This document shows, in pieces, positions 7,076 to 9,256 of a stretch of DNA of 9,256 nucleotides. Location: NCBI GenBank assembly GCA_031262285.1, contig JAISHZ010000354.1:1-9256 (forward strand). The letters run 5' to 3'. This DNA comes from Lachnospiraceae bacterium (GTDB taxonomy: Bacteria; Bacillota_A; Clostridia; Lachnospirales; Lachnospiraceae). The notes under the pieces are model-generated. The model saw only the letters and a list, made by a program, of their open reading frames with translations. It searched no databases and had not been told where the DNA came from. Made by a program: the position numbers and the translations under genes. Every line of letters starts with the position of its first letter. Position 1 is the first letter of the stretch.

Positions 7076-8137
7076 ATGACAGAATTAAAGCAAAATAAAT
7101 TTGTATTAGCTGTGATACCAGCCAGATCAGGTTCAAAAGGAGTACCTAACAAGAATATAAGACCATGTAATGGCAAGCCCCTTCTTGCTTATTCCATTGA
7201 AGCTGCGCTTTCTGCCGAATCAGTATCAGAAGTGATTGTTAGTACGGATAGTGAGGAATACGCTGCTATTGCACGCCGATATGGTGCTAAAACACCATTT
7301 ATACGCCCTATAGAATTATCTGGGGACTATTCATTAGATATAGAGGTCTTCGAACATGTACTGAGATACTTATTGAAGATCGAATCTGTACTCCCTGAAT
7401 TCTTAGTTCATTTGCGTCCGACGCACCCCGTTAGAGAAAATGGTCAGATAGACAAAATGATACAGCTGCTACGCGATAATCCTGATGCGGATTCGGTTCG
7501 TTCCGTGAGTCTAGCTCCGATAACTCCTTATAAGATGTGGCTATTTACATCTGATGGTTCGATCAAACCAGTCGCTACGTGCAGTGTACCCGAAGCGTAT
7601 AATGCGCCACGTCAATCGCTTCCTGAGGTATGGCTTCATAATGGCTGCGTGGATGTTATTCGGACAAGCACCATCTTGAATAAGCATTCTATGACTGGTG
7701 ATAAGATACTGGGATATAAACAGCACTTTGACTTTGATATAGACACAGAAGGTGGTTTTATCCGTGCCGAACATTATCTCGAATTATCTGCAAAGCTGGC
7801 AAGAGGTGAAAAGCTGACATTTTGCTTTGATATAGATGGGATCATTGCTCATAAAACCCTAAGCATTGACTATGCAACAGCTACGCCAAATGCAATGATG
7901 ATAGAAACGATTAATTATCTGCGTTCATCTGGGCATAAGGTGGTAATTCATACTGGTCGTGGTAGCTTGACAGGAATTGATTGGGAACAAACAACTATCA
8001 AACAGCTTACCGAATGGGGTGTGAAATTTGATGCACTTACGTTCGGAAAGCCGGCTGCGGATATATACATTGACGATCGATTTATGGACATAGACTCAAT
8101 ACGCAATCTATTATGCCAATTGAATGGAGTCGGTTGA
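7076..8137 (+). CDS. Acylneuraminate (nonulosonate) cytidylyltransferase fused to HAD phosphatase-like domain
   Basis: A 353-residue cytoplasmic protein. Residues 9-240 are a CMP-nonulosonate synthetase of the NeuA type, which transfers CMP from CTP to a sialic-, legionaminic- or pseudaminic-type acid. Evidence is the CTP-binding IPARSGSKGVPNKN (14-27), LRPTHPVR (113-120, equivalent to the usual LQPTSPLR), PYKMW (151-155) and the metal-binding DFDIDTEGGF (219-228). Residues 248-345 form a compact HAD domain: FDIDG (251-255, nucleophile D252 and acid/base D254), HTGRG (292-296), and GKPAADIYIDDR (324-335) supplying the lysine and the acidic pair. All four HAD motifs look intact, so a phosphatase activity is plausible, perhaps on a nonulosonate 9-phosphate. 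Animal CMP-sialate synthetases also carry a HAD-like C-terminal domain, but this one looks like the small capsule-type HAD. The nonulosonate synthase gene follows after 26 bases, indicating an operon. Which nonulosonate is used cannot be told from sequence alone. Confidence 0.9.
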   Translation: MTELKQNKFVLAVIPARSGSKGVPNKNIRPCNGKPLLAYSIEAALSAESVSEVIVSTDSEEYAAIARRYGAKTPFIRPIELSGDYSLDIEVFEHVLRYLLKIESVLPEFLVHLRPTHPVRENGQIDKMIQLLRDNPDADSVRSVSLAPITPYKMWLFTSDGSIKPVATCSVPEAYNAPRQSLPEVWLHNGCVDVIRTSTILNKHSMTGDKILGYKQHFDFDIDTEGGFIRAEHYLELSAKLARGEKLTFCFDIDGIIAHKTLSIDYATATPNAMMIETINYLRSSGHKVVIHTGRGSLTGIDWEQTTIKQLTEWGVKFDALTFGKPAADIYIDDRFMDIDSIRNLLCQLNGVG

Positions 8138-8149
8138 ATACAACATTAC

Positions 8150-8155
8150 AAGGAG
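8150..8155 (+). promoter_or_regulatory. Ribosome-binding site that decides the 8164 start
   Basis: AAGGAG lies eight bases before ATG 8164. The longer frame from ATG 8113 would overlap the preceding gene and add a non-conserved MPIEWSRLNTTLQGDIT extension ahead of the conserved PLIIAEAGCNHMG start of the family. Confidence 0.85.
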
Positions 8156-8163
8156 ACATTACG

Positions 8164-9030
8164 ATGTATCAAAAACCGCTAATCATTGCTGAAGCCGGAT
8201 GTAATCACATGGGCAGTATAGAAACAGCCCATAAAATGATAGAGACGGCTGCTTTCTATTGCAAGGCAGATGCCATTAAATTTCAAAAAAGATGCTCAAA
8301 AGAATTGCTGACAACAGAGCAATATTACGCACCACACCCCAATCCGAATAATGCTTATGGAAAAACATATGGGGAACACAGAGAATTTTTAGAATTTACA
8401 GTAGACCAACATCAGCAATTACAAAAATGGTGTCAGGAATGTGGTATTGAGTATGCTTCTTCAGTATGGGATATGACGAGCGCCAAGGAAATTGCTTCTT
8501 TAAACCCTAAATTTATCAAAATACCATCCGCGTGTAATACGAATTATGAAATGTTGCAATGGTTATGCAAAAATTATCACGGGGAGATACTATTGTCTTT
8601 TGGCATGACTACGCATATAGAGGAAGAACAAATTGTACAGATAATTGAAAAAAATGAGAGAGCGAAGGATCTTGTTTTATTTAGCTGTACATCCGGATAT
8701 CCGGTGCCATTTCCAGATGTTTGCTTGTTAGAAATAACACGTATGAAACAAAATTATAAAAACCGAGTGAAATCAATTGCTTTTTCCGGACATCATTTAG
8801 GTATAGCTGTTGATGTAGCAGCTTATACATTAGGCGCGAGTATGATAGAGCGCCATTATACCTTGGACAGAACTTGGAAAGGTACTGATCATGCAGCTTC
8901 ACTTGAGCCGGATGGGATGCGGAAATTGGTTCGAAACCTACATGCAGTTTATGAGGCGTTGACGCAAAAAAGAGAAGAAATACTGCCCATCGAACAAGAG
9001 CAGCTAAGAAAATTAAAGTATAAAACATGA
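8164..9030 (+). CDS. NeuB-family nonulosonate synthase, short form without SAF domain
   Basis: A 288-residue TIM-barrel enzyme predicted to condense phosphoenolpyruvate with an N-acyl hexosamine (or its 6-phosphate) to a nine-carbon sugar acid. Conserved features of N-acetylneuraminate synthases are IIAEAGCNHMG (7-17, with catalytic E10), KFQ (39-41), KIPSA (119-123), CTSGYPVPF (175-183), SGHHLG (208-213) and ERHYTLD (229-235). H210 and H231 match the metal-binding histidines of meningococcal NeuB, and TDHAASLEPDGMRKLV (241-256) follows. Typical NeuB proteins are about 340 residues with a C-terminal SAF (antifreeze-like) domain that reaches into the partner's active site; here the frame ends naturally just after the barrel, at the tail EQLRKLKYKT. 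I recall short synthases of this kind with the SGHH variant, so it is probably a subfamily and not a truncation. It forms an operon with the cytidylyltransferase upstream. The exact product is undetermined. Confidence 0.88.
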   Translation: MYQKPLIIAEAGCNHMGSIETAHKMIETAAFYCKADAIKFQKRCSKELLTTEQYYAPHPNPNNAYGKTYGEHREFLEFTVDQHQQLQKWCQECGIEYASSVWDMTSAKEIASLNPKFIKIPSACNTNYEMLQWLCKNYHGEILLSFGMTTHIEEEQIVQIIEKNERAKDLVLFSCTSGYPVPFPDVCLLEITRMKQNYKNRVKSIAFSGHHLGIAVDVAAYTLGASMIERHYTLDRTWKGTDHAASLEPDGMRKLVRNLHAVYEALTQKREEILPIEQEQLRKLKYKT

Positions 9031-9082
9031 TAAGGGCGATCAAAACCTCTACTTTCTTTTTTCTCTATGCAAATTCACGGAC

Positions 9083-9190
9083 ATGTCCATCATTGCGCTC
9101 GGACGTAAGCTACGTAATCTTCTCGATCGCGGCATTACCACGGAAGATGAGCTGATTTACATTGTGATTCTAGAGGAGAACCTTTTGTGA
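9083..9190 (+). CDS. Doubtful 35-residue reading frame
   Basis: A short frame beginning MSIIALGRKLRNLLDRGI and ending in a TGA. The composition (charged, amphipathic) and codon choice look protein-like, and the stretch is less AT-rich than the nonulosonate genes before it. However, there is no ribosome-binding site, and the open frame extends upstream without another start. It may be a remnant of a lost gene or chance. I do not recognise it. Confidence 0.2.
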   Translation: MSIIALGRKLRNLLDRGITTEDELIYIVILEENLL

Positions 9191-9191
9191 A

Positions 9192-9256
9192 TTATGCCGG
9201 TTTGCCTAGAATCTCCCGAACTCTAGCTTCTGAAAGTTTCGTAACCTTTGCAATTT
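9192..9256 (-). CDS. Possible C-terminal end of a minus-strand gene, cut by the window edge
   Basis: Reading the minus strand from the edge gives IAKVTKLSEARVREILGKPA followed by TAA (complement of 9192-9194). This resembles the helix-turn-helix-like tails ('IAKVTGLSxEEI...') of Rpn-family recombination-promoting nucleases (PD-(D/E)XK transposase-like), but only about 20 residues are visible, so the match is weak. If real, the gene runs toward the nonulosonate operon from the other side. Confidence 0.3.
   Translation of the reverse strand, partial: IAKVTKLSEARVREILGKPA

Noticed and set aside
8113..8163. Upstream extension of the NeuB-like gene overlapping the cytidylyltransferase gene
   Set aside because: A clear AAGGAG site sits before ATG 8164, and the extension is not family-like, so the apparent overlap is not real.
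8681..9043. 120-residue minus-strand frame with a hydrophobic start
   Set aside because: Antisense to the conserved NeuB sequence; the hydrophobic stretch arises from the complement of the coding strand.

Overview
The window looks like chromosome of a low-to-moderate GC Gram-positive anaerobe, most likely a member of the Clostridia (Lachnospiraceae or Oscillospiraceae type). The basis is the strong purine-rich Shine-Dalgarno sites, a CDP-glycerol-transferase-like enzyme of a kind I associate with these bacteria, Gram-positive-style signal peptides, and surface proteins with acidic or Pro/Ala-rich linkers. No rRNA, tRNA, CRISPR array or intact insertion sequence is visible. All well-supported genes are on the + strand.

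Layout. Bases 1-2490 encode a large protein joining a CDP-glycerol glycerophosphotransferase-like GT-B domain to a C-terminal repeat region that I read as a seven-bladed beta-propeller. Bases 2573-5406 hold three tightly spaced genes for exported proteins: a secreted protein with an acidic 9-residue repeat linker, a single-pass membrane protein with one extracellular beta domain, and a larger secreted beta-rich protein with an EF-hand/dockerin-like calcium loop and a C-terminal X2-like Ig module. The first and third share a common domain plan. A strong intrinsic terminator at 5464-5494 closes this block. A 513-base AT-rich gap follows with no convincing gene.

Bases 6008-9030 form a second, visibly AT-richer block: a Rossmann plus ParB/sulfiredoxin-like fusion protein, a nonulosonate (sialic/legionaminic-type) cytidylyltransferase fused to a HAD phosphatase-like domain, and a short NeuB-family nonulosonate synthase without the usual C-terminal SAF domain. 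The last two should condense a 6-carbon amino sugar (or its 6-phosphate) with PEP and activate the product as a CMP-sugar. The fused HAD domain suggests a 9-phosphate intermediate may be dephosphorylated. Genes making the hexosamine precursor and the glycosyltransferase using the CMP-sugar are not in the window.

The theme is cell-surface construction: a transferase for phosphate-linked surface polymers or glycoproteins, a set of surface proteins, and production of an acidic sugar for surface glycans. The tail (9031-9256) holds a doubtful small reading frame and what may be the C-terminus of a minus-strand gene running off the edge. Several shorter true starts were chosen over the longest possible frames because clear ribosome-binding sites point to them.
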